Positions 1 to 54,990 of a stretch of DNA of 64,000 bases are shown here, one piece after another; positions within the stretch are counted from its first letter, which is position 1, and every line of letters starts with the position of its first letter. Under the pieces are notes generated by a model. The model had not been told where the DNA came from, did not search any database, and was given only the letters and a program-made list of their open reading frames with translations. Source of the DNA: Leptodactylus fallax (lineage: Eukaryota > Chordata > Amphibia > Anura > Leptodactylidae). The stretch covers positions 1,116,001 to 1,180,000 of the forward strand of contig CAMRHE010000333.1 in the NCBI GenBank assembly GCA_947044405.1, in the 5' to 3' direction. Both the position numbers and the translations under genes were made by a program.

Positions 1-723
1 TCTAAGCTAAACACGCCTACCCCCCGCCTACCTTCTAAATTACTAAGTGTTTAAAAAAAAAATAATAAAAATCTATATATACTTAGATCGCCTCAGGCAC
101 ATTTTACGATGACGTTACAGGGACCTTGTAGTTCCCCTTCTGGAAAAGGAACGCCATCTAACAAACTCAACCCTGCTCCCCCATCATACTTACCTGTCTT
201 CTAGTCCGGACCTTCTGGGCACAGGATGTCACTTCTTCTGGGCGTCCGGCACCTCCTCTTATTGACGTCTGCCAGCTGCCCACGCCTGCACAATAGAGCC
301 AGAATGCCGGCATGCACAGTAGAGAGAGCGGCACTCCAGCTCTATTGCGGCAGGCAGACGTCAAGAAGATGAGGTGCCATTCACACAGAAGTGACGTCCA
401 TGCCCAGAAGGTCCGGACTAAAAGACAGGCAATTATGATTTGGGAGGGGGGGAGTGGAGTTAGTTAGGAAGGGCTAGTAGTGGGTGGACTAGCTAGGAAA
501 ACAGGGAGGGGGTGTGAGTCAGCTCTGAGTGAAGCACAAGGCATCATGGTAGTTGTAGGAAAACACAGAACAGGAAGTTACCCATGTAAACAAATGCAGA
601 AGATGCCAGGAGCCACAAAAGAAACCCAGAAATCACTCATAACACTACTAAAGGTAACCTATAAATAGCACTAACAGACCTTTTTTGAAAACTTTTTTTT
701 TTTTTGGCCTGGAAAACCCATTT
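1..723 (-). repeat. Dispersed repeat copy A, cut by window edge
   Basis: This segment matches, in opposite orientation, the element at 23164-23836. Shared blocks include the CCCATCATACTTACCTGTCT block, the cAMP-site-like TGACGTC stretches, a CAAATGCAGA stretch and the AGTCAGCTCT stretch. The 23164-23836 copy is bounded by TTAA-like ends, so this is probably a non-autonomous DNA transposon. The left terminus lies outside the window. No coding capacity is visible; the short ORFs here are incidental. Confidence 0.7.
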
Positions 724-1071
724 AGGCCAGGGCCCCACGTGGCGTAAATGCTGTGGTTCACCCACGGGAAAAAAAACGAGGTATTTTACAGTCACAGCAA
801 AGTGAATAGGATTCTAGCAAATCCCATCCCTACTCTGCATTAAAACATGCACTGCGGACACGCGACGGTTTTGGAAATAGCAGCATGTCAATTATACCTA
901 CGGAGACGCCGGCGGTTTCCCTATAGGTATAATTGAAGCAGAAAGTCCGCAGAGGAAACCTCTGAACTTTCTGTCAAAAGCGCCGCGGGGAAAAACCAGG
1001 ATGCGTTGCTGCCGCAGTTTTTCCAACAGCGCTTTTTTGATGCTGGACGCCACGTGAAGCTTTAGCCTTAG
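722..1071. repeat. Palindromic MITE, GGCCCCACGTGGCG end type
   Basis: The left end GGCCCCACGTGGCG and the right end CGCCACGTGAAGC form an imperfect inverted repeat. The interior carries the block TATAATTGACATGCTG in reverse, which recurs near 8878, 15118, and 52595. It is one of at least five copies in the window of a non-coding palindromic family. Confidence 0.6.
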
Positions 1072-1440
1072 GCCCCACAATGCGGAAACACAGCTTTTTT
1101 TTTTGCCGATTTTGTTGCGTTTTTTGGAGCCAAATGCAAGGGTGGATTGAGCAAAAGGCAGAAGTGTAAGTATTTTATATATATCTCCCATTCCTCTTGT
1201 AACCAGTCTTGGCTTTGGCTCAAAAAACGCAACAAAATTTTCCCTTCTCCACATGAAAAATGTGCTGCAAGCAGGACTTTTCTCTCCGCATTTTTCCACC
1301 CTTTTCGGACAGAAACCACATTATAGTCTATGGGGTCCGCGGGTTTCCTAAGGTAACTGCTTTTTTATGCGGATTAGGTTTCCGTTCGGGTGGTCCCCAA
1401 GCGGACTCCCTGAACGCAGATGTCAACCCAGCCTTATATG
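1069..1440. repeat. Two abutting degenerate MITE-like repeats
   Basis: The segment starts with another GGCCCCACAATGCGG end. It continues into a block with GGAGAGAAAAGTCCTGC-like and TTCCGTTCGGG-like motifs that recurs near 7265, 11565 and 12175-12310. It looks like nested or adjacent non-coding repeats. The ORFs on both strands here are by-products. Confidence 0.5.
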
Positions 1441-2832
1441 GGCGGAAGCAAAAATGAAAAACACAGGAGAAAAGCAGTGAAATATGAAAGCGTTCTTGCT
1501 GGTATTTCTGCTATGCTTCCACAGTGTTTAGCTGTGTTTTGCTACAAAAATCAAAACCCACAAAAAAGATTGAAAAAAAACATTGTGAAATCTACTTCCA
1601 AAACCTGAAACAGATTTATTCTGCCTGATGAAACAACTATGTGAACATAGGTTAAGTTCATGCAGACTTTTCTGTCAGATAGAAAAAAAAAATCTACTTC
1701 AGTGCGTTCACACTACACTGCAGCCATTGGAGAGGACTTTGAGGAAGACCATCTCAAAACCTTCTTCAATACTGGCCCTGCAGAACCCGTAACAGAAAGC
1801 TAATGGTGAGCCCCGGGTTTCGGCTATGGGTTTGTACACAAGGTTTGGCTATGTTTACATCTCTGTTGGAGTCAAAATGGTGGTGGAAAAAGTCTTGCAA
1901 GGAGGAATTTTTCTTCCGCCAATTTCAGTTTACTCAGTCAATGGGGTCCACAAGGCTTACCGCTGTTTTTGTGGTAAACCTGTTCAGTTGTTTAGTTCTC
2001 CTTAAGGACCTGAACTACAGAGGCGCAGCTAGTGTGACCCAAGCATTAACCTAATAGACATTAGGCCACACACCATTGGTTTAGTGGCGTTTTTGCTGCA
2101 GAAACCGTGGCAAGATTAAGTAGGAATCTTCGTTTTAGGCATCCATTATGGTTTCTTATCTTTCTCCTAGAGTATCCTGAAATAAGTAAAATCTAAGAAT
2201 AGCACATGCACGATCTGCACAGTGCCACTTGGTGCCCAGACAAACAGTGCTCTCCCCTCACATCTGCTTACCTGCACAGACCACATTGCCCTAGGTCAGA
2301 CAGCCCGGCACTCTGCCACTGCGGTTACTGTGGCTGTCCTTATGGGGGCACTGGAAGGGCACAGTATGTGGGTGTGGTCACAGCACCGAAGGGCGGGGCC
2401 TATCAGGGCACTATGAGGGCGGAACTTACAGGTATTACAGGCAGAACTCTTACTTTTCTTCGGAAGCTTCTCGAACAAGCGGTGTTTCACGGCTTTGGTG
2501 CGGGGATCGGGTGACGCCCCAGGCCTATTCTCCTTTTTGTTCCGCATGGTGTGAACGAACTTCCTAGACGATTCCCTACCTTGTAACTGACAAAATGGCA
2601 ATAGATCGACCACGCCCCCTCTCCTTATATGGACTAGGGCTCCTGTTTGGGGGAGGGACTTCTGCGTGCTGAGCGCGGGTACCGATATTATACACGCTGC
2701 GGAGTGGATCAAACCAATCATAGAGAGGGGGGATGTGGGAACCGCATAAAAGGAATCTCCTACCGTATAGCTACATGTAGATGGAGGGATATATAGTACA
2801 TGCTAAACGTCAGAGTATACACACAGGATCAG
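1441..2832. other. 3' flank, nothing recognised
   Basis: No exon, RNA gene or intact mobile element could be supported. A C/G-rich patch at about 2220-2660 has long ORFs on both strands without any recognisable protein family. Confidence 0.5.
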
Positions 2833-2991
2833 TAGGGCATCAGCAGACTTCGGCATTCCAATTGGTGTGGAACTACAACTCCCAGAATGCGTCATTCACT
2901 TGTATGGGTAGCGCCAAGAAGAGCAGAATAAGTAGTCATGCTGGGACTTGTAGTTCCACAACAACTGGAACACCGAAGGTTGCCTACCCTT
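2833..2991. mobile_element. hAT-like MITE, ACTACAACTCCCAGAATGC type
   Basis: About 50-bp imperfect terminal inverted repeats are visible. The left arm reads GGCATCAGCAGACTTCGGCA then GGAACTACAACTCCCAGAATG. The right arm, reversed, reads GGCAACCTTCGGTG then GGAACTACAAGTCCCAGCATG. The arrangement resembles very common vertebrate hAT-type MITEs; assignment to hAT is from memory of that family. Confidence 0.7.
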
Positions 2992-3300
2992 GGTATAGTG
3001 GATTATCAGAATGGAGTACTATATATGTAGTAATGGAGAGTATAGCCAGTATATAACGGATTATCTGTATAGTATATACGGTGTATAGTATAGTGGATAA
3101 TCAGCATGTTATGAAGAGTATATATGGGCTATAGTATAATGGATTATCAGCATGTTATAGAGTATATACGGCGTATAGTATAGTGGATTATCATGCTATG
3201 GAGAATATATACGGGGTATAGTGGCTTATCAGCATGTTATTGAGTACTATACAGTATATGTAGTAATGGAGAGTATGCACAGGGTCAGTCTATACTGGGT
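2992..3300. repeat. Imperfect minisatellite, about 38-46 bp unit
   Basis: The motif GTGGATTATCAGCATGTTAT followed by GAGTATATACGG recurs at about 2998, 3093, 3139, 3183 and 3221 with indels. A stray unit, TAGTATAGTGGATTATC, reappears at about 3890. Confidence 0.75.
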
Positions 3301-4921
3301 ACAGGACCGTTTTAACATATTGGTGAGTTCACCGCAAAGGTTTCATAAGTGGACCCCCCATCACTACAATTTAGAAATACCTGGCGCACACAAATGATAA
3401 TGTCCCTCAATGGCCCCCACATAGTATAATGCCTCCCTTGTGGCCCCATACAATATCATATAATGCCCCTCAGTGGCCCATTACACACAGTCAAATGTCC
3501 CTGCATGCATCACACTTTAACCTGCCCTACCCCACCTTCGCCCCTCAGACATTATATTATAATGTCCCTCTCCACTGCCCTCACATTTCATGTTCCTCCT
3601 TCAGGTTTCCCCCACAGTTTCATGTCCCCACTCCATGTTGCGCAATGTAAGTGACGTCACCACCAGGAGCAGAGACAGTGACCGAATGGTGAAGCAGGGA
3701 GAGGACATCTGCTTGCTTCAATATAGTCTTCAACATTGGATTCCAGAGTTGGAGTTGGGGCAGCCCGGACTCACTGCCCGAAACAGCGGGACAGCAAATG
3801 CAGGACTGTGTCAAGTGGGCCCCCACTACTTCAGGGCCCAGTGCAAGTGCACCATTGGCCCTATGGTAAAGCAGCCCTGACCGGGTGTAGTATAGTGGAT
3901 TATCTATTCCACCAACACCTTGCAGTTTACGCATATCTACTACAGGGGATTAGAGAGGCACTGTGTGTGAAGTAGTACTGTGCATGCTGCTAAAGAACTG
4001 CAAGACACAGCAACCCCTGGTTCTGAAGAGCAGACAGCAGCAGCTACAGTGTGCCTGCCCGGTGCTGCTGCCTACCTAGTGCCAGAGTGCTGAGTTACTC
4101 ATTGTATGGACTCTTACTACTTACATTCACAGCAGGGGCCACAGAAGGGGCGTGTCCAACTCGCTTGCAGCTGATTGGCAGTGCAAGAAGGACCTGACAT
4201 TGTCCACACAGAAGGACCTGACAATAGGTTGCTTTAGGACCTTGTGTGTGCTGCAGTGTAGCATGGACTAGAAAGGGATGGCTAACAAGGGGCCCCCGTT
4301 GCCTTAGGGCCTGGTGCAAATGCACCATTCACCCTATGGTTAAAGCGGCCCTGCTCTGCACCCCCACAGATCAGATGTTTCAAGTTATCACAGTGCACCG
4401 GAGCTAGCACAGCTATGTGAAGATAGGGTAAGGTACTGCAAACTCAGCCCCATGCACTTGCTCATAACAGGCATACAAGTGATTCTAGGATGGTTTTAGA
4501 AGTTCCACCTTTTAATAAATTTGGAGCAAGTCACTCCAATTATTTCCTTTACATAGACTGACTTAAGATAACAGTTAGTTACTGTGGGCCAATGTCTGGC
4601 AAAGCAGGCGTGGCTTAGTGGGTCCCCTTTCCAAGTTTTGTTATAGGTCCCACAGTCTATTTCCTATGTTTATACAAGACCCTCTGTCTTTATTGTGTTC
4701 AGTTCCTCTTTTTGACTGAAGCGCGGATGCATACACAGTCATTGTCCCCTATCAGGAATACTGAACCCCATGATTTTTGCAATGTAACCTAGTCCCTGCA
4801 GCAGCCTCCACAACATATACATTTAACCCCTTCCCAAAGGTGACATTTTTCAATTTTTGTTTTTGATTCCCTATCTTCCAAACCTCATAACATTTTTATT
4901 TTCACAGAGCCATATGAGGGC
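3301..4921. other. Old repeats, no gene
   Basis: At 3388-3650 there are degenerate units of about 30 bp around TGCCCCTCAGTGGCCC. Two copies of a block ending CACCATTGGCCCTATGGTAA are at about 3797-3884 and 4284-4356. From 4806 (TTAACCCCTTCCC) begins an old dispersed repeat, which is interrupted by the next MITE. Confidence 0.5.
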
Positions 4922-5277
4922 TTAAAGGGAATCTGTCAGGGCAATTTGAGACACTAAATCAGCCACACGTCAATATGGACCTGGGGTTTAGTGTCCCAAA
5001 TCACCCTGTTATATATATACACAGTGAAGCTCGGGTGTCCATCTTTGGCTTCACTGAAGAACAGCGCAGGCGCCGGGAGGCGTGCCTCATGAATAAGCTG
5101 GACCGTACTCACCAAACAGCGTCAATCGGACCCTTATCTAGGTAAGTATAAAGGTTTTTATTTTTAATGCGCCTGCGAACTGCATTACAACAGGGCGATC
5201 TGGGACACTAAACCCCAGGTCTATAAGGACCTGTGGGTGGTTTAGTGTCCCAGATTGACCTGACAGATTCCCTTTAA
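4922..5277. mobile_element. TTAA-flanked palindromic MITE
   Basis: Both ends read TTAAAGGGAATCTGTCAGG when oriented inward. The inverted similarity continues through GACACTAAA and GGTTTAGTGTCCCA, giving arms of more than 80 bp. TTAA ends fit a piggyBac-type target site; this is inference because no transposase is present. Flanking sequence reads as one older repeat (GAGGGCTT, then GTTTGTGGGAC) into which this element was inserted. Confidence 0.8.
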
Positions 5278-7658
5278 TGTTTGTGGGACAAATGTTACGT
5301 ACCTGTTTATGGTCGCCTATCTACACCCATTGAAGCCAGGTTGGCTTCACTTCCGGGTTTAGGGAGGTACGGAGCTACTGAGCACGCTCAGTATGCTCTA
5401 TACTCCTTAGAACTACATGAGCCGTACTGCGCAGGCGCAATATGGCTCTTGTAAGAGGCCACATGAAAATGGCCGATGGACATGCGCAGTTGGAGACGAG
5501 CGGCGTCAGGAGACGAGGAGAGAGGCGGAATTTTGAAAACAGCGTTTGACGTGAGCACAGGGGACGCCCCCTGTGAATTTTAAAGGCTGGTGGAACGCCC
5601 CCTGTGCCTCCTGAAGAGTGATTTGCATAATCACGAAATAAGAAAAATATAGAAAACGGCGGTGCGGATCAGAAAAAGAAAGGTAGGAGATGAATAGCCT
5701 TTCTAAAGGCTATTACGACGTGCTATTATTTAAAAATGGGTTTTCCCAATGATAGAATCCCTTTAAAGACAAACATCACAATGTAGATTTTTATTTATTG
5801 ATTTTATTGAATAGGCAACATTGTAATTAAATTATTACTGGCCCTTTAAATTCATGGTCACAGTGAATGTCAGGTTAGGCTTGGTGGACTGATCAAAGTG
5901 AACTTTTTACGTTCACTTTGATCAGTCCACTATTGTCCTGAGATGACAGCAACTGGACTCAATGATCCAGAGGAAGGCAAAACAAACCCCCCCAGAGAGT
6001 TATACCTCAGGGGGGGCCAAAAATTCATTCCTGACCCCAGATATGACAATCGGATATCTCCCTGGATCCTATTTTGCCTGCTACCTACTGCTATGTGTAT
6101 GGGAGAATTGGGAGGAAAGCTGTTGACCAAATGCAGATCCACCAGGGTTTAGTGAATCCATTGTAGTCCAAACAGGTGAAATGGTAAAAAAATTAAAAAA
6201 AAAAGAGAAAAAAAAAAACAGGTTAGTAACATGAATAAACAACAATTTTCATAGGGGCAGATTTAATATGCTTTGTTCACCAGTTTTCTGGCATACAAGG
6301 CATAAAAAAAGTAACCAATTTTTTGAGCGAAGCGGGTTTTGTTCAAAAATTTGCAACTTTTTCTGTTCTGTGCTGCATAGGCAGCGTAATAGGTTTATTA
6401 TCATTTACACCAGTTTACTGACTTAAATGATCCCTGAAATCTAGAAGATCTCAGTGTGCAGGCGCAAGGCCTATTGGAGGGTGCGCCTGATTTATGAAGA
6501 GCCCTACACCTCTCCTGCAGGGAATATGGCCATAAGCCAGTCTTCATAAATCTCCTCCATACTGCCTTTTCTTCATCTGTACCGTACTTTTCAATCTGTC
6601 AAGTTACACAAGATGACTCAGGTCTAGAGCTGTACACATGCTACACCAATTGTGACATCAAATGTTGTCTGTGATGTCATGTGCCCTGAGTTGTCATGTG
6701 GTGTCTTCAATGTAATAGAGACCTGCACCATAAAACTATCATGTACATCATCACCATTACAGATTTATAACAGTGACTGGCTGCACCAATATAAAACTGT
6801 ATCATAGCACAACATGTAACATGTAAGAGCCATGATATATCGTGATACATGACACACATTTAAAGGGTCCCAATTTGCTGTAATAAATATCTACTGCTCT
6901 ATGTACTAAAGGAAACACAGGATTTCAGCAATAAACTGCAAGTCCCCAGTCTCCCCCGATCCAACAGGAACAAGAGGAGCTGCTCACAGAAAACAATAGC
7001 ATTTAGTAGTAGCATTTATCAGGTTTATGGGAAAAGCTATGCAACTGTGGTATCTTATAGAGCTGTTCCAACTGGACAACGTCTGTCTATATGACCTATA
7101 AGAGCATATGGATACATTAAGGGGGTGCCACCTGTGACCCTCTTCTGTTGGCCAAAGCAGAGAACTGTTGCAAAGAGTAGTTCTTGTTTTGAAAGGCTTT
7201 CAGCAACCGTGTATTATAGAAGTCATCCATTAATTTGAAAGATTGCCATGTAATACCTCATATGTCCCAAGCGGACCCCCCGAATGGAAACCTGAACACA
7301 GGTGTGAACCTAGTGTCATTTTTTTTTTTCCCGCCTATTTAGCGTTTTACACAAGGCTCGTCTCCTTACAAGGAAAAGTGGATGCAGTTTATCTGGAGTA
7401 ACATTTTATGATGTATTTATGAATGACCCCATTTTGTTTAAAAGGCACAAAAAGGGACAGCTGCGCAAATTTTATGAAACAATTGCATATTTTTTTTTAA
7501 AATTTGGCACAAGGAATGCCAAGGCGTAAAAAATGTGCATGCCCAAAAAGGTGCAAAAAATTGTGCAATTATAAATGACCCTTTGTATTAGCAATTCATC
7601 AGGAAACCCCTCTAATAAACACAGTAAATAAGTCTGTAAATTATACCATTATAGTTAT
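5278..7658. other. 3' flank with fragments of repeats
   Basis: A MITE right end (TAGAATCCCTTTAA) is at about 5752-5766. A repeat at about 6247-6557 has inverted ends resembling GGGCAGATTTAATATG and CATAAATCTCCTCC. ORFs on both strands at 5930-6152 have no recognisable family. The rest shows nothing I can support. Confidence 0.5.
5884..5930. repeat. Perfect 20-bp hairpin with 7-nt loop
   Basis: The arm 5884-5903 (GTGGACTGATCAAAGTGAAC) is exactly complementary to 5911-5930, with a loop at 5904-5910. It is probably the core of a palindromic transposon remnant. A structured RNA is possible, but nothing else supports one. Confidence 0.85.
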
Positions 7659-8118
7659 TTTATTGAAAATTATTAATCTCTTGAAATCTTTAAACATTTT
7701 ACACAGCTTGCGCAATATGTACCGCTATATAAAAAGGACAGCTGTCCTTGCAATCCAGAAAACAGGTCAGTGTTTCGTCTCTTTTATGTTTCGTGCACTT
7801 TTTAAACTGTAGTTTAATTCTAAAATATTTTCTGTGCTTAAAAACAAAGTGTCCTTATTGAAGCTGTGCTGGCACACTGTACTATCAGTATTAGCCTTCA
7901 GTCTGCTGCTGCAGTACAGTACATGCTAGTAACGTAACAGAAAAATAGTAACTGGTTAATTTAACCTCTGATCTCTTTCATTGCTTTTATGCATTCCAAG
8001 CACTTTGACGATAACCGGGGTAAAGAAAATAAATCCAAAAAGGGGGAAAAAAGTATCCACATATTGGTAAGACTTCAGCATGACAGCGAACGTTTTATAG
8101 ATTTGGCTGTCCAGTTTG
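7630..8118 (-). other. ACSL6: Probable ACSL6 3' untranslated region
   Basis: This sequence follows the stop codon at 8119-8121 within the last exon. The distal limit is inferred from the AATAAA at 7659-7664 and is uncertain. Confidence 0.45.
7659..7664 (-). promoter_or_regulatory. Candidate poly(A) signal AATAAA for ACSL6
   Basis: TTTATT on the plus strand gives AATAAA on the minus strand, about 455 nt downstream of the ACSL6 stop. The following 40 nt on the minus strand are U-rich and include a TGTGTTT stretch. Other signals further downstream could be used instead. Confidence 0.4.
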
Positions 8119-50970
<42,852 letters not shown>

Positions 50971-50996
50971 TTTCTCAAGTATTGAAATGGCAAACT

Positions 50997-51619
50997 CTGT
51001 AGAATGAAAGAGAAGAGATGATAAACAAGGGTCCAGATCACACATTAGCTCCAGCAGAGAGAAGAAATGGCTAATCTCCTCCTAAAGGAGTTGTAAACTG
51101 GTAATAAGACGCGGCTATACAAACAATTACATGTGGTCTTTTCAACCTAGAGATCATCGCTCAGGGGCCAAACCCAAATATATTTACATGGCAAACTCCT
51201 TGAATTAACATCTTCCGCTCGCTAAAAAGGTTATGACTATTATGTAATACTTCCACTTACAGCATTAACGTATTAATGGCAGCGTGTAATAGAACTGATG
51301 TAATGAGAAATTTGGGAGCCTTCAATAGGCTCCCAGCTGTCATGGCAACCAATCGCCACCCTCCGATGACAATCCGGAGGGCAGTGATAGGTCAAAGATG
51401 GCGTGCCGTGGTCACGTTTAACCGCGGCATCTAAAGTGTTAACAGCAACTGTTAGCAGCGGGTTCTGGCTATATTATACAGCCGACATCCACCGTGTATG
51501 GAGAAAGCTCAACTCCTGAGCCCTCTCCACACATCCCCATGCGACCAAGGACGCACTGTTACGCCCTTGGTCTTTAAGGGGTTCAAGACTCCTGTTTTTC
51601 CTGAAAACAAACAGAATTC
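50997..51619 (-). other. 5' region segment with an old GC-rich repeat
   Basis: The stretch 51250-51590 (CAATAGGCTCCCAGCTGTC, CTTTAAGGGGTTC end) looks like a worn dispersed frog repeat. It is not a CpG-island promoter as far as I can judge. Confidence 0.5.
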
Positions 51620-51777
51620 TTAAATATTTTGTGCCATTACAGACACTTATTCCCTATCCACAGCACCCGTGTGATTTTGTGGCCGGCACTGCATTCAGTA
51701 GGACCCCCAGCTATCTGACACTTATCCCCTACCTTGTGGATAGGGGATAAGTGTCTTTAATGGCACAACCCCTTTAA
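51620..51777. mobile_element. TTAA-flanked MITE, 158 bp
   Basis: The ends TTAAATATTTTGTGCCATTA and, reversed, TTAAAGGGGTTGTGCCATTA are bounded by TTAA. The arms continue through ACACTTATCCCCTATCCACA. Confidence 0.85.
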
Positions 51778-51929
51778 GAGGCTTCAGTCTCTTAATATTT
51801 CGGGTACATCTTGGAAGGTCCATGTGCCAGAATTAAAATCTATACCAGGCAGGGTGTGGCACAGATTTCAGCCTTAAAAATATAGGTCAAAATATAGGTC
51901 ATGTTCTATTTTTGTCCGTTTTCACAAGA

Positions 51930-52276
51930 TCCCTCCATACACTCAAAGGAATTGGGAAAGGATAGGGAAAGGTTTGAGACGGTTTGCTTAAAAACCCATT
52001 CACTTCAATGGGTTTTTAAAGCAATGCGTGGGTGTGCGATTGTACCCTCTGCACTGCAAAGTCCTGCAAGTCCGATGTTTCCGACAGAAAAAAAAACGGC
52101 TTTGCGGCGCAGAGGCTGCAATCAGACACCTGCGCATTTCTTTAAAAACCCATAGAAGTGAATGGGTTTTTAAGCAACCGTCTCAGACCTTTCTCTATCC
52201 TTTCCCAATCGTTTTTTCTGACATTTAGGTCAGATTCACGGCGGACAGAGTTCGGGCGCAAGTGTGAACCCACCCT
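51930..52276. mobile_element. Palindromic MITE, copy of the 30389-30806 family
   Basis: It shares AAAACCCATTCACTTCAATG, CTTTAAAAACCCAT and the GTGTGAACCCACCCTAAAT end. The left outer arm is worn. It is non-coding. Confidence 0.75.
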
Positions 52277-52486
52277 AAATCTGACCAGAACAGCAGAAAG
52301 ACAACTGCTATTCTGTATATTAATCTCACTTGATGTGGTGAGGGTACAGGGCAGCAAACCATAGTCTTTTTTATTTATAGCCAACAGATCAGTGATAGAG
52401 GACGTCATTCTGTCACAGTCCCTGCACCATCTAGTGTTTTTGGCTAGGGACATCCCTTTCATTTAATATAGTTATATACTGTTTAA
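52277..52486. other. Short unassigned stretch
   Basis: No feature was recognised between two MITEs. Confidence 0.4.
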
Positions 52487-52755
52487 GACTAAGACCCCAA
52501 GTAGTTGCAGTTTTTCCCGCAGCACAAGTTTTCCTCTGCAGACTTTTTGCTTCAATTATACCTATAAGGAAAATGCCAGCGTTTCCATAGGTATAATTCA
52601 CATGGTGTGATTTACAAAAACGCAATGATTTTTGAAATCTCAGCATGTCCACTGTGGATATTTTTCTGCAATGTGGGGTTGGGATTAGCCAGAATACCAT
52701 CCACTTTGCAGAAACTTTAAAACACTGCATTTACGCCACGTAGGGCCCTTGCCTA
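52487..52755. repeat. Palindromic MITE of the GGCCCCAC family
   Basis: It has the ATTATACCTATAAGGAAAAT / CCATAGGTATAATTCACATG inverted centre, and the end TTACGCCACGTAGGGCCC. Confidence 0.65.
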
Positions 52756-53348
52756 AAAGCAGTGCCCAAAAGGAAAGTGTTTACCAGCGACTCTTCTGAA
52801 GGGGGATGTGTTAGTGTAGATTATAGTTACGGACATAGCAGAAATAATCCTTAATGCGTTTCACTACTGATGATATTACTGTTTTCTGCAATTGTCAATT
52901 TTTACCATAAATGTGCTAAAAATTTGATGAGGGTTGTATGAAGGCTGAAGCATCGGTGGATAATACAGTAGTATTGTAGTGGATGGGATTTAAACAAATT
53001 TCTTCTACACATTGCACAAAAAAAGCAGTGCAAAATGACTTGCACTGGTGGTTTTGAACCTGCAGCATGTCAACTATTTCTGTGGATTCAGGTGTGGTCT
53101 TAAACCATTAAAAAGGCTGAAAACCAGGCCAGCCACCTAGGACTCATGTCCAGTTCTTGCTATTTTTTGCTGTAGCTATGCCCACTGTGAGATAACACAG
53201 AATTCTGGTGTACAAGGCACAGTAAATGTGGACCTTTGCACCCCCTAAAAAAAAACCTGCAACCAAAACTGCCCCCAACAGACTGTATGTGACACCACCT
53301 GAATTGTAGCACAAGATCTGTAATGTGCAGTCCTGTAGCTTTCTCTAA
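52756..53348. other. Unassigned
   Basis: No exon or repeat with clear ends was found. Confidence 0.45.
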
Positions 53349-53677
53349 GGCCGGTTGCAGATGACCATGCTACAACCGGCCGGCCGTGAATTAAAATCAC
53401 GGGCAGCACACGGGGATGTCCCCCATGTGCCACCCGTGCACGGGCCGTGTTTCCGTGGCTCCTTTTATTCAATGAATAGGAGCCACGGAAGCAAGGACCG
53501 CAAAATAGGACAGGACCAGGACCTGTTCTATATTTTGCGGCCTGGGCTGTCGGCCCGCACATGGGACCGTGAAATTCACGGTTGTGTGTACGGGCCCATA
53601 GAAAAGAATGGGTGAGTGTGCTATCCATGAAATACACAGATAGCACACTGAACACGGAACTGGTCGTCTGCAACCGG
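53349..53677. mobile_element. Palindromic MITE, about 330 bp
   Basis: The ends GGCCGGTTGCAGATGACC and, reversed, CCGGTTGCAGACGACC flank inner inverted pairs such as CACGGGCCGTG, TTCAATGAATAG and ATAGCACACT. The related copy at 17541-17850 lacks the outer arms. Confidence 0.85.
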
Positions 53678-54990
53678 ACATACGGTGGTGACATGCCATG
53701 TACCTGGATGTAGCTATAGTCGTATCTAATCCCCGACCGCCAATGCTTTCACTTCTCTGTAAGTGAAACACAGATTATTTTCAGCTGCATATCATTACTG
53801 GCCACATGGCAACAGCAATACGGACATCGATAAAGCAGTGTGAATAGACCCATTCAAAAATGACCATTGCACAATTGTTATTCACTGGCAGGTTAATAAG
53901 TCTTGTCTGTGGGCTTGAACAGGCTGACATGGCTGCTTTTCATGGAGGATAATGAAAAATGGCACTGTCGTGTGCATAAGACCTAAATTTCTCACTAATA
54001 CTGCGCCACTTCTCCAGTTCCTGTGTTCCTTCTAGGATAACATCTTGTTCACGGTTCTCTGCGAATCACTGGTTTAACCAGTCACATCATACATGCAAAA
54101 ATGACCACTGAGACCCATGATGGAGGCATGATGTCATCCCAGAAGGACCAGCTTGGGGCAGAGCAGCTGGGACTGGAGTGACAATGCTGAATGGCAGGAC
54201 ATTTCAATAGTGGTTATAGCGAGGACTTACTACAATACCTGATACAGTTCGCTGACAGATGCCTTTTTCTGAAAAAAATATACTTTTTTTTTTTTTTAAT
54301 TCCTGTTAATCCCTTTTTCTCTAGATACCAAGACAAAAATGGGAGATTCAGAAAGTTATTGCACAGTAAAGTTTGTACTGTCTCGTGTTTTATGCAGTTT
54401 TAAGCCTAAACTAGGAGTTATCTTAACTAGAGGAACGTTATAAAACAGAAATACTACTTCTCTTTTTTCGGATCTGATCACTGTTTTCACTTTAAAAAAA
54501 AAAATCTCAAAAAAAAAGTACATAAAAAACAAATAAATAAAACTAAGTAATAAAACATAAATCTAATCCATAAAAGCCACCATAATCGTATTGACTGAAA
54601 GTATACATGCGCGTTCTTTATGTCTATACAAGTCTCTTTCCATCCTAAGAACGAAGAAGAAAGGAGGAATAGACTGGGCCACATTAGCCTTCTATTATGC
54701 TGCACAATTTCAGTTATTTAGAAATGGTAATGAACTGTGCTGGTGAATAAAGGGAAACCTCAGGAAACACATGGACAATATGTTTCATACAGCCCAGCAT
54801 TATTCCGAACAACCGCCACTCAATGCAATGGCCTGTAGGTTATTTCCTCTTTGTTTCAAGCACTGGATTAGATAGGTTGAGAGTCTGCCATAGGAGCTGG
54901 CTGGTACATGCAGACATCAAAATATGCTGGCATACCACAGAATAACAAACCAAACATCGACAAATGGACAAGACCTTGCCATGTCACTGT
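53678..54990. other. Unassigned
   Basis: It contains only homopolymer runs (T at 54285-54298, A at 54493-54503) and no gene evidence. Confidence 0.5.

Noticed and set aside
2206..2721. Longer ORFs on both strands in a GC-richer patch
   Set aside because: No protein family, no plausible exon boundaries; GC-rich sequence lengthens chance ORFs.
5930..6152. Overlapping ORFs of about 70 codons on both strands
   Set aside because: No known family, no splice context; overlap on both strands suggests repeat-derived sequence.
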